This document shows, piece by piece, positions 1-8,389 of a stretch of 64,000 bases of DNA. The notes below the pieces were generated by a model. That model searched no databases. It was not told where the DNA came from and was given only the letters and a program-made list of their open reading frames with translations. The stretch is from Methylococcaceae bacterium (GTDB lineage Bacteria > Pseudomonadota > Gammaproteobacteria > Methylococcales > Methylomonadaceae), in NCBI GenBank assembly GCA_013140705.1, contig JABFSH010000001.1, positions 62,001-126,000 of the forward strand. The letters are read 5' to 3'. The translations under genes were made by a program, and so were the position numbers. Within the stretch, counting starts at the first letter, position 1; the number at the start of each line of letters is the position of its first letter.

Positions 1-554
1 ATATATTATTTATTGCCGGCGGTTCCTTTCCCGGTCTGGAAAAACACGTTGAAAAACGCCTGGTGCCAACCAATTCTGCGATTGGCTTTCATGCTGATGT
101 GAAACCGACAATGGTCAAACCGGCGTTGGAAGACATGTTGAATGCCACCCAGCCCAGCGATCTACGCAAGTTTGGTTTGATCCCCGAGTTTATTGGCCGC
201 TTCCCGGTATTGGCTCCTTTAGAACCTTTGGATGTGGAAGCCTTGATACGCGTACTAACGGAACCCAAAAATGCGCTGGTTCGTCAGTATCAACAACTCT
301 TCGCCTATGAAGGTGTTGAGTTGATGTTTGATAAGGAAGCTCTGGAAGAAATCGCCCAAAAAGCGATTGAGCGTGAAACGGGAGCTCGCGGGTTACGAAG
401 CATTATGGAACATATCCTGCGAAAAACCATGTTTGATATTCCATCTTTCGACGATATTGCGCAATGCATAGTCGACGCAGAGTCTGTTAAAGGTAACGGA
501 GAGATTAAATTGATCCGCAAAGCAGAAATTAAACTAAGGCAGCAGGCTGGGTAG
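1..554 (+). CDS. clpX: ClpX unfoldase, nif-linked copy, C-terminal part
   Basis: C-terminal part of the AAA+ unfoldase that feeds substrates to ClpP. The 5' end lies outside the window; the reading frame is open from base 3. The sequence begins in the region after Walker B (ILFIAGGSFPGLEKHVEKR) and continues through the sensor-2 domain, with KFGLIPEFIGRFPV, EPKNALVRQYQ and the GARGLRSI sensor-2 arginine motif typical of ClpX. Azotobacter vinelandii has a second clpX (clpX2) just before nifF, and here nifF follows after one gene, so this is probably the nif-associated paralogue rather than the housekeeping copy next to clpP. The AIGFHADVK segment differs from the usual GIGFGA sequence, which fits a diverged paralogue. 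Confidence in ClpX is high; paralogue status is inferred from context. Confidence 0.9.
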   Translation, partial: ILFIAGGSFPGLEKHVEKRLVPTNSAIGFHADVKPTMVKPALEDMLNATQPSDLRKFGLIPEFIGRFPVLAPLEPLDVEALIRVLTEPKNALVRQYQQLFAYEGVELMFDKEALEEIAQKAIERETGARGLRSIMEHILRKTMFDIPSFDDIAQCIVDAESVKGNGEIKLIRKAEIKLRQQAG

Positions 555-619
555 TTAGGGTCCTATCGAAATTCAGCCACATACAAAATCTAGGGTATCG
601 TGTACCCGCATGTCGTTTT

Positions 620-664
620 GTTAAGCCGTTTGTGGTGAGCCTGTCATACCATGAGCGGCTTAAC
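620..664. repeat. REP-like inverted repeat
   Basis: A 9-bp perfect stem (GTTAAGCCG at 620-628, CGGCTTAAC at 656-664) encloses 27 bases. The stem can be extended outward with two mismatches. The loop reads GGTGAGCCTGTCATACCATGAG, a degenerate form of the GAGCCTGTCGAA core seen in other palindromic elements of this window. It lies between clpX and the glutaredoxin gene and could also end clpX transcription. Confidence 0.5.
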
Positions 665-699
665 GTAACGGCATTGCCTCATCCCCTACTTGCTTCACT

Positions 700-1329
700 A
701 TGAATGAGAAACTTATGAAAACCGAAGACAAAATACGTAAGCAACTGGCAGAAAACCCCGTCATTCTCTATATGAAAGGCATACCGGCTAATCCCCAATG
801 TGGTTTTTCAGGCAAAGCTGTCGGGATACTCAACGCAACAAACATACCCTTCGCGTATGTCAATGTACTGGAAGCACCCTTTATCCGGGAAAAACTTCCC
901 AGTATTTCCCACTGGCCGACTTATCCGCAGCTTTTTATTAACGGAGAACTGATAGGCGGCTGCGACATCATTGAAGCCATGTCCAATGACAATAGTTTAT
1001 TACCCTTATTGACAACTGCCACATCAAAAATTTTCGAATCTTCAGACGATGTATTGAACGCAAGCGACATCATGCGCTTGGTAAAGCAGGGTATTAACGA
1101 TGCAACCGTATTGGTCGAAGGAATAGGCTGCGATTTATTGATTACCGTCATCAGTTCGCAATTTAGTGGTCTGGCTTTGGTAAAAAAACAGCAACTGGTC
1201 ATGGCCACGTTAAAAGAGCCACTGGCCTCAGGAAAACTGCATGCCGTTAGCGTCAAAGCCCATACCCCGGAGGAATGGCAAGCCCTTCAACTACATAAGC
1301 CCAGCGGGCTACTGCAAATTCAGCATTAA
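700..1329 (+). CDS. Monothiol glutaredoxin-BolA fusion protein
   Basis: Cytosolic Fe-S cluster carrier candidate of 209 residues. Residues about 6-110 form a Grx4/GrxD-type monothiol glutaredoxin with KGIPANPQCGFS (active-site CGFS) and the WPTYPQLFINGELIGG glutathione-binding segment. Residues about 118-200 match a BolA domain (ITVISSQFSGLALVKKQQLV, with the conserved VKAHTPEEWQA near the end). CGFS glutaredoxins and BolA proteins normally form a separate [2Fe-2S]-bridged heterodimer; here they are one chain. A. vinelandii has a nif-linked grxD, and the neighbours clpX and nifF support a role in Fe-S supply for nitrogenase. A second in-frame ATG at 715 is an alternative start. The fusion is read directly from one uninterrupted frame. 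Confidence 0.88.
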   Translation: MNEKLMKTEDKIRKQLAENPVILYMKGIPANPQCGFSGKAVGILNATNIPFAYVNVLEAPFIREKLPSISHWPTYPQLFINGELIGGCDIIEAMSNDNSLLPLLTTATSKIFESSDDVLNASDIMRLVKQGINDATVLVEGIGCDLLITVISSQFSGLALVKKQQLVMATLKEPLASGKLHAVSVKAHTPEEWQALQLHKPSGLLQIQH

Positions 1330-1382
1330 TTAGATGGGTCTTTAAAACCAATTCTTGACTCTTGATGGTCAGCGAGGAAACT

Positions 1383-1916
1383 ATGACTAAAGTAGGCATT
1401 TTTTTTGGTACCGACACCGGCAATACCCGGCGAATCGCAAAATCGATCGCAGACTTATTGACACAAACTATTGCAGCCAAACCTGTCAATATTCGCAATG
1501 CCTCTGTCTCTGATTTGCAGGGATACGACACGTTGATTTTAGGAACACCGACTTACGGAGAAGGCCAGTTACCCGGATTATCAACAGGCAATGCCACTGA
1601 AAGTTGGGAAGAGTTTTTACCTACATTGGCCGGACTTGATTTAAGCGGCAAAAAGGTGGCCATATATGGCCTTGGCAATCAAAAGGGTTACCCCGGAGAA
1701 TTTGTTGATGCCATGTTTTATGTCTATGTCCAGTTTAAGCAATGCGGCGCCACGATGATTGGTGCCTGGGCTACCGAAGGATATAACTTTAAAGCTTCCA
1801 AAGCCGTCATTGATGGAAGCTTTATCGGTTTGGCATTAGATCAGGATAATCAGAAAGAACTGACCACGGCAAGACTGGAACAATGGTTGAATAATCTTGC
1901 CGAGTCCTGGAATTAA
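1383..1916 (+). CDS. nifF: Flavodoxin, electron donor to nitrogenase
   Basis: Long-chain flavodoxin of 177 residues. The FMN phosphate loop FGTDTGNTRRIAK is near the N terminus, followed by GTPTYGEGQLPG and GLGNQKGYPGEFVDA, both typical of flavodoxins. It should carry electrons to the NifH Fe protein. The ATG at 1383 is chosen over an upstream ATG at 1362 because GAGGAA lies just before it and the protein then begins at the normal MTKVGIFFG. The neighbourhood (clpX, glutaredoxin, Fe-S proteins) matches the clpX2-nifF end of the A. vinelandii major nif cluster, which favours NifF over a housekeeping flavodoxin. Confidence 0.88.
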   Translation: MTKVGIFFGTDTGNTRRIAKSIADLLTQTIAAKPVNIRNASVSDLQGYDTLILGTPTYGEGQLPGLSTGNATESWEEFLPTLAGLDLSGKKVAIYGLGNQKGYPGEFVDAMFYVYVQFKQCGATMIGAWATEGYNFKASKAVIDGSFIGLALDQDNQKELTTARLEQWLNNLAESWN

Positions 1917-1922
1917 ACATCT

Positions 1923-2291
1923 ATGGCTATTGAGCAGCAACTCAAACACGCTTGCACTTACCATGAGCTTCAGTGCGTCAGCTATTTATCACTACCCATT
2001 CGATATAAAAACCAGCCAAGTTCAGCCATCCTGTTTGTCTTCGAAGGTCAGGCCTATGCTTATATCAATCATTGTATGCACATGCACAGGCCTTTAAATT
2101 GTGAGCAGGACGCCATATTTGATGAAACCGGCAAATTTCTGCGGTGCTCCATGCACGGCTTTATTTTCGACCCTAAAACGGGTGAATGCCAAAGCCCGGT
2201 CTGTTTTGGTCAGCGCTTACAAGCCCTGCGTCTGCAAGAAATTGACGGCAGCCTTTATTTTGCCGAAAAGCATTTGTCCCTCACTGATTGA
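1923..2291 (+). CDS. Small Rieske [2Fe-2S] protein
   Basis: Protein of 122 residues with a single Rieske domain. Cluster ligands are seen as CMH (near residue 44) and CSMHG (near residue 77), the usual C-x-H and C-x2-H pairs. No signal peptide or membrane segment is present, so it resembles a soluble Rieske-type ferredoxin. It starts 6 bases after nifF and ends just before the RseC-like gene, so it is probably in the nifF operon and may be a redox partner there. The substrate or partner is not shown by the sequence. Confidence 0.8.
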   Translation: MAIEQQLKHACTYHELQCVSYLSLPIRYKNQPSSAILFVFEGQAYAYINHCMHMHRPLNCEQDAIFDETGKFLRCSMHGFIFDPKTGECQSPVCFGQRLQALRLQEIDGSLYFAEKHLSLTD

Positions 2292-2303
2292 AAGGTGATT
2301 GCA

Positions 2304-2738
2304 ATGATAGAAGAATTAGCAGTCGTCGTGAAAATCGAAAATCATCAAGTCTGGGTTGAAGCCGAATCAAACAGTGCCTGTGGTGGTTGCCAGCAAAAAT
2401 CATCATGTACAGCCAACACTCTGGGTCATGTGCTTAAGAAGAAATCAGTGCCCGTAGATAGCTTCATCCAACTTAAAACCGGTGATAAAGTCATAGTCGC
2501 TATCGACGAAGGCCTCTTGCTCCAGGCTTCATTATTACTGTATTTATTGCCGTTAATGGCTCTGTTTACCGGTGCTGGCATTGCTGACTGGATGCTGCTT
2601 GCAGATAAGCCATTCAACGAATTATGGATAGCCGGTAGCGCCCTGGTAAGTTTCATTCTTTCATTATGGTTCATCAACAAAGCGCAATATCTGTTGTTAC
2701 TGACTTCAAACCGACCTGTCGTCGTCAGAAAGGCTTGA
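2304..2738 (+). CDS. RseC/MucC-type membrane protein
   Basis: Protein of 144 residues. The N-terminal domain has a cysteine cluster (CGGCQQKSSC) as in RseC/MucC, and two hydrophobic segments follow (around LLYLLPLMALFTGAGIADW and LWIAGSALVSFILSLWFI). RseC proteins are linked to electron supply to SoxR and to Rnf-type systems in the inner membrane. In diazotrophs such a protein might assist electron flow, but this is inference. ATG 2304 is preferred over GTG 2295 because AAAGG lies 6-7 bases before it. It directly follows the Rieske gene, suggesting co-transcription with nifF. Confidence 0.75.
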   Translation: MIEELAVVVKIENHQVWVEAESNSACGGCQQKSSCTANTLGHVLKKKSVPVDSFIQLKTGDKVIVAIDEGLLLQASLLLYLLPLMALFTGAGIADWMLLADKPFNELWIAGSALVSFILSLWFINKAQYLLLLTSNRPVVVRKA

Positions 2739-2751
2739 AAGTTGAAGCACT

Positions 2752-3051
2752 ATGAATGTTTGGGCCATTGAAAAAGACATTCCGCTGAAGCTGCTGTTAC
2801 TGGAACTGGTCCATCGTTACGGTGAAAATACCCTGGCGTTGAATACACAGGAACTGCACTTTCAAGCTGTCGATCTATGCACGCTTAACAACCCTGATCT
2901 TTCAGCCTATATTTACACCTTTGGTCAGAATCATGGGTGTTACGGAATTGATCTTAAATATCCCATTTCCGCGCATAATAGCGTTGGCGAACATGAAAAC
3001 CTGACCCTGGATCAGATAATCGAAGCGATCTCCATACACCTGTTTTCTTAA
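2752..3051 (+). CDS. Unknown small protein in nifF operon
   Basis: A 99-residue soluble protein that I do not recognise. It starts 13 bases after the RseC-like gene and is followed closely by another small gene on the same strand. No signal peptide, membrane segment or metal motif is seen apart from scattered cysteines (DLCTLNN, NHGCYG). The tight spacing and strand suggest it belongs to the nifF transcription unit. Function unknown. Confidence 0.65.
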   Translation: MNVWAIEKDIPLKLLLLELVHRYGENTLALNTQELHFQAVDLCTLNNPDLSAYIYTFGQNHGCYGIDLKYPISAHNSVGEHENLTLDQIIEAISIHLFS

Positions 3052-3068
3052 TCCCCCGAGTGAGTGTC

Positions 3069-3365
3069 ATGACTACGGAACAGAAGCTTGCATACCGTTA
3101 TTTTGTTAGTTATAGCGGCATCAAATTACCCTTAAAACTAGTCAACGAAATTTCAGAGGCCGGCTTAGTTAACCGAAACACGTATTACCGTGGTATTTTT
3201 GACTCTGAAGATAAGATGCTGCAATGCCACAAAATTGTTTATGGCGAAGTTGAATCCGAACATCAATACCATTATTACAAGAATGGTGCTTTACAACTTG
3301 CGTGCATCACTGAAGATGATGAAGTTCGAGAAATTTACTTTAACGAATTGGGTAAGATGGTCTAA
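3069..3365 (+). CDS. Unknown small protein (DUF6156-like)
   Basis: A 98-residue protein beginning MTTEQKLAYRYFVSYSG. It resembles small nif-associated proteins I associate with DUF6156, but this family name is from memory and is uncertain. It is rich in aromatic and acidic residues (HQYHYYKNGA, EDDEVREIYFNELG) and has no membrane segment. An upstream in-frame GTG at 3060 would add three residues. It is the last small gene of the apparent nifF operon before a membrane protein gene. Confidence 0.6.
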   Translation: MTTEQKLAYRYFVSYSGIKLPLKLVNEISEAGLVNRNTYYRGIFDSEDKMLQCHKIVYGEVESEHQYHYYKNGALQLACITEDDEVREIYFNELGKMV

Positions 3366-3574
3366 CTCGACAGGCCCCTGGAAACAGATCATTTACCATT
3401 ACTCATCTGGGACTGGAGTATTGAAATCGCTACGCATTGCTTACCCTGCTTGGCAATTTAGCCATCTTAACTTTTTCCGAACTGAATTTACTAAACGATT
3501 TTGTCCAGGGTATTGGCAAGTTGTTGGCGGAGGAGGATACTTGGAAACACTCCTATCCAAAAGCGACTCGTGTC

Positions 3575-4498
3575 ATGACCACAACCAAAAAACTCAAATG
3601 GCTGTTAGCGCTGGTGCTGATTTTCGGCGGTTTTACCATTTACAAGCTTTTTGAGGGCCTGGGACATAATCCGGCCTACCAAGACCATGAATGGATATTC
3701 AAAATCATTTCGGAATTTGGCTTATTCGTATCCGTTATCGTTTCTGCGGGCTATTTTCATCACTGGTTTATCGCAGCCGAGGAACATAGAGAGGCCGAAA
3801 TCAATTTACGCGAGACACTGAGCAAGTATGTCGATAGCGTTTTGCTGAATTCCGTTAAAAGAGGCTTTTTGGGCATCACAAATAAAGAATTTGATTTCAG
3901 TCAAATCATGCACGGACTCAAGCCCGGGGATTACGTCTATTGGCTGGTTACCTTCGATCCTCGTTTCAAAAACAAATCGCGTGAACTGGAATATGCCATA
4001 AAAACGGGCGTACATTTCAGAATGCTGATTTTAAAAGCTGATTGCCGAATCGGCGAATTACGGGCCCAGGAAACCAACGGTTTTAATCCACAGGAATTTA
4101 ATGAATATTCCAAGCTGTTCAAGGTATCGATTGAAGACGTCATTAGCCGCATAGACGACACGATATCGGGCTCTTTAGGTGTGTTTGTCTATGATGGCCT
4201 GCCCAGCATTCCCCTGTTTATCATTATTCGGAAGGAATCCAGAAAAGTGGAGGTTTATAACAGTTTTTATCTGACCGAGCCGGTTTCGAAAATGCCTTAT
4301 CTGCATTGGGAATCGGAACTAAAGCACGGCAATCAAGAATTGTTGGAATCCGATCACTGGAACATGTCCGAGCTGTTTCTCGACTACTTCAAAAAACGCT
4401 GGGAAATGGAAAAAGAAAAACTTGACGGCGTCGAAAGCAAAGACTTTATCCATGCCCCAGCCTCAGTAAGAGAAAAATGCGTTGAGCTTTTTACTTGA
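3575..4498 (+). CDS. Membrane protein with C-terminal domain of unknown function
   Basis: About 307 residues from the ATG at 3575. An in-frame TTG at 3437 would add 46 residues, but neither start has a clear ribosome binding site. Two membrane segments lie near the N terminus (LKWLLALVLIFGGFTIY and FGLFVSVIVSAGYFHHWFI), followed by a cytosolic domain of about 220 residues. The stretch LEYAIKTGVHFRMLILKADC resembles the alternating pattern seen before the active site in phospholipase-D-like signalling proteins, but no HKD motif is present. Function unknown. It has the same strand as the preceding small genes but a gap of about 210 bases. Confidence 0.6.
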   Translation: MTTTKKLKWLLALVLIFGGFTIYKLFEGLGHNPAYQDHEWIFKIISEFGLFVSVIVSAGYFHHWFIAAEEHREAEINLRETLSKYVDSVLLNSVKRGFLGITNKEFDFSQIMHGLKPGDYVYWLVTFDPRFKNKSRELEYAIKTGVHFRMLILKADCRIGELRAQETNGFNPQEFNEYSKLFKVSIEDVISRIDDTISGSLGVFVYDGLPSIPLFIIIRKESRKVEVYNSFYLTEPVSKMPYLHWESELKHGNQELLESDHWNMSELFLDYFKKRWEMEKEKLDGVESKDFIHAPASVREKCVELFT

Positions 4499-4813
4499 AT
4501 TAAATAAGCCTGCCCAGGTAAACCCTGATTAATAAATCAGGCAACAATTGTTGGGAAAGACAATGCTGCAGAAAAAATACCATGCCAAAATGCTGCCGGG
4601 ACTTGGGCTGCACTTCGGGCATCAGCGATATTGGTTCCGATTTAATCTGGTATCGTGAAATCTTGACCATGAGCATATCATTCAGCTGAATGGCATAGCG
4701 GCTCCAAGTGGGCAATGAGACTATGTGTGAGATATTTTGAATCGTATAAACTCAAGGCTTAATCGTCTGAGTACCTGTCGTTCCCTCAATTCCTTCACAA
4801 GTTCATCAAATGT
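4499..4813. other. Intergenic stretch, no gene recognised
   Basis: The stretch lies between two convergent genes. A 71-codon reverse-strand frame (4500-4715) has no ribosome binding site or recognisable motif. A terminator would be expected here, but I see no convincing hairpin with a T run. Confidence 0.4.
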
Positions 4814-6760
4814 TTAATTGAGTTTCGCAAATATATTTTCCTTATCGTTATCAGGTGATCGTTTAAAAGCATTTGCTAAGATATACCAACTAAATTTCAA
4901 AAACATCGAAATCGCAAAAACAAATAAAACCACCACCTGGTATATTTCTCCCAACGTGGCTCCTTCTTTAAACTTCGGATAATAAGGCGAAATATCAGCT
5001 AAAAGACGAAAAAAGAATATTGAGGCGATAAAAAAAACAATGCTTACAAAAAACCTTTTACCAGTTAAAAACAACGGCAAAAACGCCAGGATAGGACATA
5101 TCACCATTAACACGATAAAAGTTTTATTAATTAACGCTGTTAATAATGGATTCTGTATCCGTGACAATCTTTCTTTCGTTGCATTGCTTACATCAATGAC
5201 TTCATCTTTTAAAAGAGGAGCGATACTAGGGATTGCCTCCTTTCCTTGTAATTCTATCAGGGCGTTCATGGCGCCAATACGTATCTTGGGTTCTTTATCT
5301 TTTAAAAAAAAGACAAGCGCCGGTATTGCTTTCTTTGCCTGTAATTCTGCTACTGCCTCTATCGCTGCAAGTCGTACGTCTTGATCGCTATCTTGCAAAA
5401 GAGGAATAATACCGGGAATCGCTTCTTTTGCCTGCAACTCCTTTAATGTAGTGACTGCCGTATGGCGTAGGCTTTTATTGTTGTTTTGCAAAAAAGGCAA
5501 AACATTAGTAATAGCTTCTTTTTTTGGGATTAAGGCATTTTCATCTTGCAATTGCGTCAATAATTCCATAGCCCGGATTTGTATCCGGTCGTCATGATCA
5601 TGTAACAGCGAAACAAGATGAGGGCTTAATTCCTGTTCTTGCAATCGTAATATCGAATTCATCGCCTGAAGCCTCACAGGGGCAGTGCCATCCTTTAAAA
5701 GAGGGATGATAGCGGGAACAGCATTTTCTTCCTGTAGTTCTTCTAGTGCAGCTATTGCGTTTCCACGCACGTCAGGAATGCTATCTTGCAAAAGAAGGGT
5801 AATAGTGGGAATTGCTTCATTTGCCTTTACCTTGCGTAACAGGCTAATTGCAGTAGAACGAATCTTTGCATTACTGTCCTGCAAAAGAAGAATAATGCGA
5901 GGTACCACGTCTTTTGCGTCTAAATCCTGTAGTGCTTTTATCGCGCTCAAACGCACATTGTCGTCCTTGTCTTGTAACAGAGAAACAATTCCAGGAAGCG
6001 CCTCTTTTCCTTGTAACAAACCTAGCGCTTCCATGGCTCGGATACGTATATTGCTATCGTTATCCTTCAAAAGCTCTGTAATGCCGGAGGTAGCCTCGTT
6101 TGCCCGCAATTCCGATAATGTGTTTATGGCAGCCATGCGTACAGTGCTTTCATCATCTTTTAATAAAGGAATAATGGTTGGAATCGCTTCCTTGGCTTCC
6201 AATTGCACTAGTGCTTCCATTGCTCTGATGCGTACATCACTGTCCTTTTCTTGAAAAAGAGGAATGATGCTGGGAATCGCTTCCTTTGCGCGGAATTGCA
6301 CTAATACTTTTATTGCTTTATTGCGAACAGTGCTGTTCGTATCTTTCAAAAGAGGAATGATGCTGGGAATCGCTTCCTTTGCGCCTAATTGACCTAATAC
6401 TTCTATAGTAGCATCGCGCACATAGGGTTCGGTATCGTGCAACAATGGAGTAATACTGGAAATTGCTCTTTGTTCTGCTAACTGTTGCAATAGTTGTAAT
6501 ACATAGGATTTGCTATTGCTTAAATTATTTTTCGAGTTTCTTTTTATGGCAGGAGCAATCGGGGAAAACGTTTCTTTTTTTTGAGACTGCGCTACTGCTT
6601 TATTTACTCTTTTGCTTCCTTTGACTTCTTTCTTTACTGCCAAACATTTCTTTTGAGATCCAGAAGAGCGATTAGTACAGTGTACGGCTTGTTCAGCTAG
6701 GGCAGTGTGATTTATTAAAATCAAGATCATGGAAAAAATAAAATAGAGTACTATTTTCAT
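4814..6760 (-). CDS. Exported HEAT-repeat protein with C-terminal membrane segments
   Basis: Protein of 648 residues. It begins with a signal peptide (MKIVLYFIFSMILILINHTALA), then a basic linker to about residue 85. About 14 tandem HEAT/PBS-lyase-type repeats of 31 residues follow (typical unit EAIPSIIPLLKDxxxxVRxxAIxxL). The C terminus holds three or four hydrophobic segments (FIVLMVICPILAFLPLFL onward). The repeats form a scaffold for protein-protein contacts, probably on the periplasmic side. No enzymatic motif is visible. Neighbouring units are very alike, so unit number may vary by recombination. It is flanked by gaps, so it is likely transcribed alone. The ligand is unknown. Confidence 0.8.
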   Translation of the reverse strand: MKIVLYFIFSMILILINHTALAEQAVHCTNRSSGSQKKCLAVKKEVKGSKRVNKAVAQSQKKETFSPIAPAIKRNSKNNLSNSKSYVLQLLQQLAEQRAISSITPLLHDTEPYVRDATIEVLGQLGAKEAIPSIIPLLKDTNSTVRNKAIKVLVQFRAKEAIPSIIPLFQEKDSDVRIRAMEALVQLEAKEAIPTIIPLLKDDESTVRMAAINTLSELRANEATSGITELLKDNDSNIRIRAMEALGLLQGKEALPGIVSLLQDKDDNVRLSAIKALQDLDAKDVVPRIILLLQDSNAKIRSTAISLLRKVKANEAIPTITLLLQDSIPDVRGNAIAALEELQEENAVPAIIPLLKDGTAPVRLQAMNSILRLQEQELSPHLVSLLHDHDDRIQIRAMELLTQLQDENALIPKKEAITNVLPFLQNNNKSLRHTAVTTLKELQAKEAIPGIIPLLQDSDQDVRLAAIEAVAELQAKKAIPALVFFLKDKEPKIRIGAMNALIELQGKEAIPSIAPLLKDEVIDVSNATKERLSRIQNPLLTALINKTFIVLMVICPILAFLPLFLTGKRFFVSIVFFIASIFFFRLLADISPYYPKFKEGATLGEIYQVVVLFVFAISMFLKFSWYILANAFKRSPDNDKENIFAKLN

Positions 6761-7236
6761 AAATAATGAACTGTTTTAATAAGTGATTTTCTGAGGTATG
6801 AAACAACAGATCTCATGGGTATCTAAAATTTGCTTTTACAATTTGGCGATACTGCTGTTTTAGTGGCTAATTAAAACATGTTGATAACCCAAATCTTTAG
6901 CGGTTCCCATAAATGATTATATGATTTCCAGGTTTTATTTATGCGTCGCCGACTTTTGTCTAAAAACCCGCTCCTTCCCTTGATCATTTAACTGACTATC
7001 AGCCTGACAGAAGGAGTATATAGGGTTTCATTATTTGTTGCACGATAGACAATTATTGGCTCGTCTGAGCCGGTCAACTAGCTGTAAACTTTTCCTGTTT
7101 TTGTGAAGTAGCGAATTTTAAACTTATTTCTGACAATGTCAGAATCAAATTTGGATTTTAACATCTCGATGCATCCGAGACATTTTTGTGGGGAAAGCAC
7201 TTTCACATACTCAGCCGTTTTCTAATGAACCATGGT
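6761..7236. other. Intergenic stretch, no gene recognised
   Basis: About 475 AT-rich bases upstream of the HEAT-repeat gene. No reading frame, RNA gene or clear promoter motif was recognised. It should hold the promoter of the HEAT-repeat gene. Confidence 0.4.
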
Positions 7237-7367
7237 GTTAAGGGAACCTCTAAAGATTGCACTTCGACAAGCTCAGTGCGAACGGGTGCTTAGTTAAATC
7301 AGTTACTTATGCGTTCGTGCTGAGCTTGTCGAAGCATGAACGAATAATTTTTAGAGGTTCCCTTAAC
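7237..7367. repeat. MITE-like palindromic element, family A, copy 1
   Basis: A 131-bp element with terminal inverted repeats of about 20 bp: GTTAAGGGAACCTCTAAA at the left and its near-exact complement TTTAGAGGTTCCCTTAAC at the right. Inside are two inverted half-sites, CTTCGACAAGCTCAGTGCGA and the matching GTGCTGAGCTTGTCGAAGC. A second copy lies at 35794-35920 and a decayed one at 57989-58111. No transposase is encoded. The right end overlaps the stop codon of the nafY-like gene. Confidence 0.85.
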
Positions 7368-8076
7368 AAACCTCATCATGCGCAAATCTGACTCGCTCTT
7401 CCGCTGACCGGCCCAGTGCCTTTGCAAACCAGGGTGGTGGAGCAGCAAATACTTTTTGAAATTCTTTCAATTGATCGAGCGCTTCCGTTACGTCCGGAAT
7501 CTTGATCGGATAGATATCGGCTCGTATCACTTTTGCCGCTGCCGGACCGCCAATCGATTGTACAAACAGAACATGGCAGTCCCTAATCAGATTAGCGCGA
7601 AACAGATTCCGGTCATCACTGCTATCGGCTTCAATGGTCGAACGAATATCAACCAGTCGGTATTCCTGTTGGGATAGCTGATAAACCAGGAAACGGATGC
7701 AGGAGCCAAAATGGCCATTGATCAGGGCACCGCTGTTTGATCCGATGGCGACGCGAATGGAGTCAGGCAGGTCACCGTCCTTGTACGGCGCTATTTCAGG
7801 CAAGTCTTCGTCACCCTCTTCGTCACCCCACAAGTAACGCACAGCCAGTTTGATATTAGCCAAGCCGATACCGATATCTTCACCATCTTCTTCACCATCC
7901 AGGCTGCCCAGCCCCGTTTTAAGATTAGTGACGGTAATGGATTTTAATTTTTCATCGTCCAGTGGAGTACCTACCCGTTCATGCAGGATATCCAGCAATC
8001 GAGGAATATCTATACCTGGCAAGATACGTGTTGCCAGGGCGATGCGTAAAGCGAGCTCACGGGGTAATGCATTCAT
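7363..8076 (-). CDS. nafY: NafY/NifY-type FeMo-cofactor carrier
   Basis: Protein of 237 residues. The N-terminal helical domain (residues about 1-100, LALRIALATRILPGIDIPRLL) resembles the apo-dinitrogenase-binding domain of NafY. The C-terminal dinitrogenase iron-molybdenum cofactor domain starts at about residue 105 (IRVAIGSNSG), with the NGHFGSC motif containing the expected cofactor-binding histidine. Such proteins hold FeMo-co and chaperone apo-NifDK. ATG 8076 is chosen because AGGAGATTGAG precedes it; the longer frame runs into the rhodanese gene. It lies 1 base after that gene. The TAA stop is inside the terminal repeat of the adjacent palindromic element, so the original C terminus may have been changed. 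A paralogue lies at 29988-30701. Confidence 0.85.
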   Translation of the reverse strand: MNALPRELALRIALATRILPGIDIPRLLDILHERVGTPLDDEKLKSITVTNLKTGLGSLDGEEDGEDIGIGLANIKLAVRYLWGDEEGDEDLPEIAPYKDGDLPDSIRVAIGSNSGALINGHFGSCIRFLVYQLSQQEYRLVDIRSTIEADSSDDRNLFRANLIRDCHVLFVQSIGGPAAAKVIRADIYPIKIPDVTEALDQLKEFQKVFAAPPPWFAKALGRSAEERVRFAHDEVC

Positions 8077-8077
8077 C

Positions 8078-8389
8078 TCAATCTCCTGTATGACACTGTT
8101 CTTTCCAGCTGGAATAACCGCCTTCCAGGCTGTAAACATGCTTAAAGCCAAAATCACTGAAAAACTCGGCAAGATGCTCGCTGGCATGGCCGTAATAACA
8201 ATAAATCAATAAAGCCCGCTGTCTATCGCCACGTTTAACGAGCGACTCTTTTAAGCCTTCATGAACATGAAGTGAATTTTCCAAATGCCCGGCTCGATAA
8301 TCCTTTACGTCTCTACAGTCCAGAATCAGAGGGCTTGATTCTTCAATCAATTTTTGAGAATCGGTTATGGAGATCGTTTTATATTTCAT
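8078..8389 (-). CDS. Single-domain rhodanese (RhdN-like)
   Basis: A 103-residue GlpE-type rhodanese. The active-site loop is CYYGHAS (Cys near residue 64), preceded by ILDCRDVKDYRAGHLENS, a typical rhodanese segment. It should transfer persulfide sulfur from thiosulfate or another donor. A. vinelandii has a nif-linked rhodanese, rhdN, and the context here (AAA+ ATPase, nafY) supports a comparable role in sulfur supply for nitrogenase clusters. The next gene starts 1 base after its stop, so the two are probably co-translated. Function within nitrogen fixation is inferred. Confidence 0.85.
   Translation of the reverse strand: MKYKTISITDSQKLIEESSPLILDCRDVKDYRAGHLENSLHVHEGLKESLVKRGDRQRALLIYCYYGHASEHLAEFFSDFGFKHVYSLEGGYSSWKEQCHTGD

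Noticed and set aside
4500-4715. 71-codon reverse frame after the membrane-protein gene
   Set aside because: No ribosome binding site, no recognisable motif, and composition like the surrounding intergenic DNA.
5040-6254. Forward frames of 114 and 189 codons inside the HEAT-repeat gene
   Set aside because: They arise from the repeated antisense pattern of the HEAT units; the serine-rich, low-complexity translations are typical shadows.
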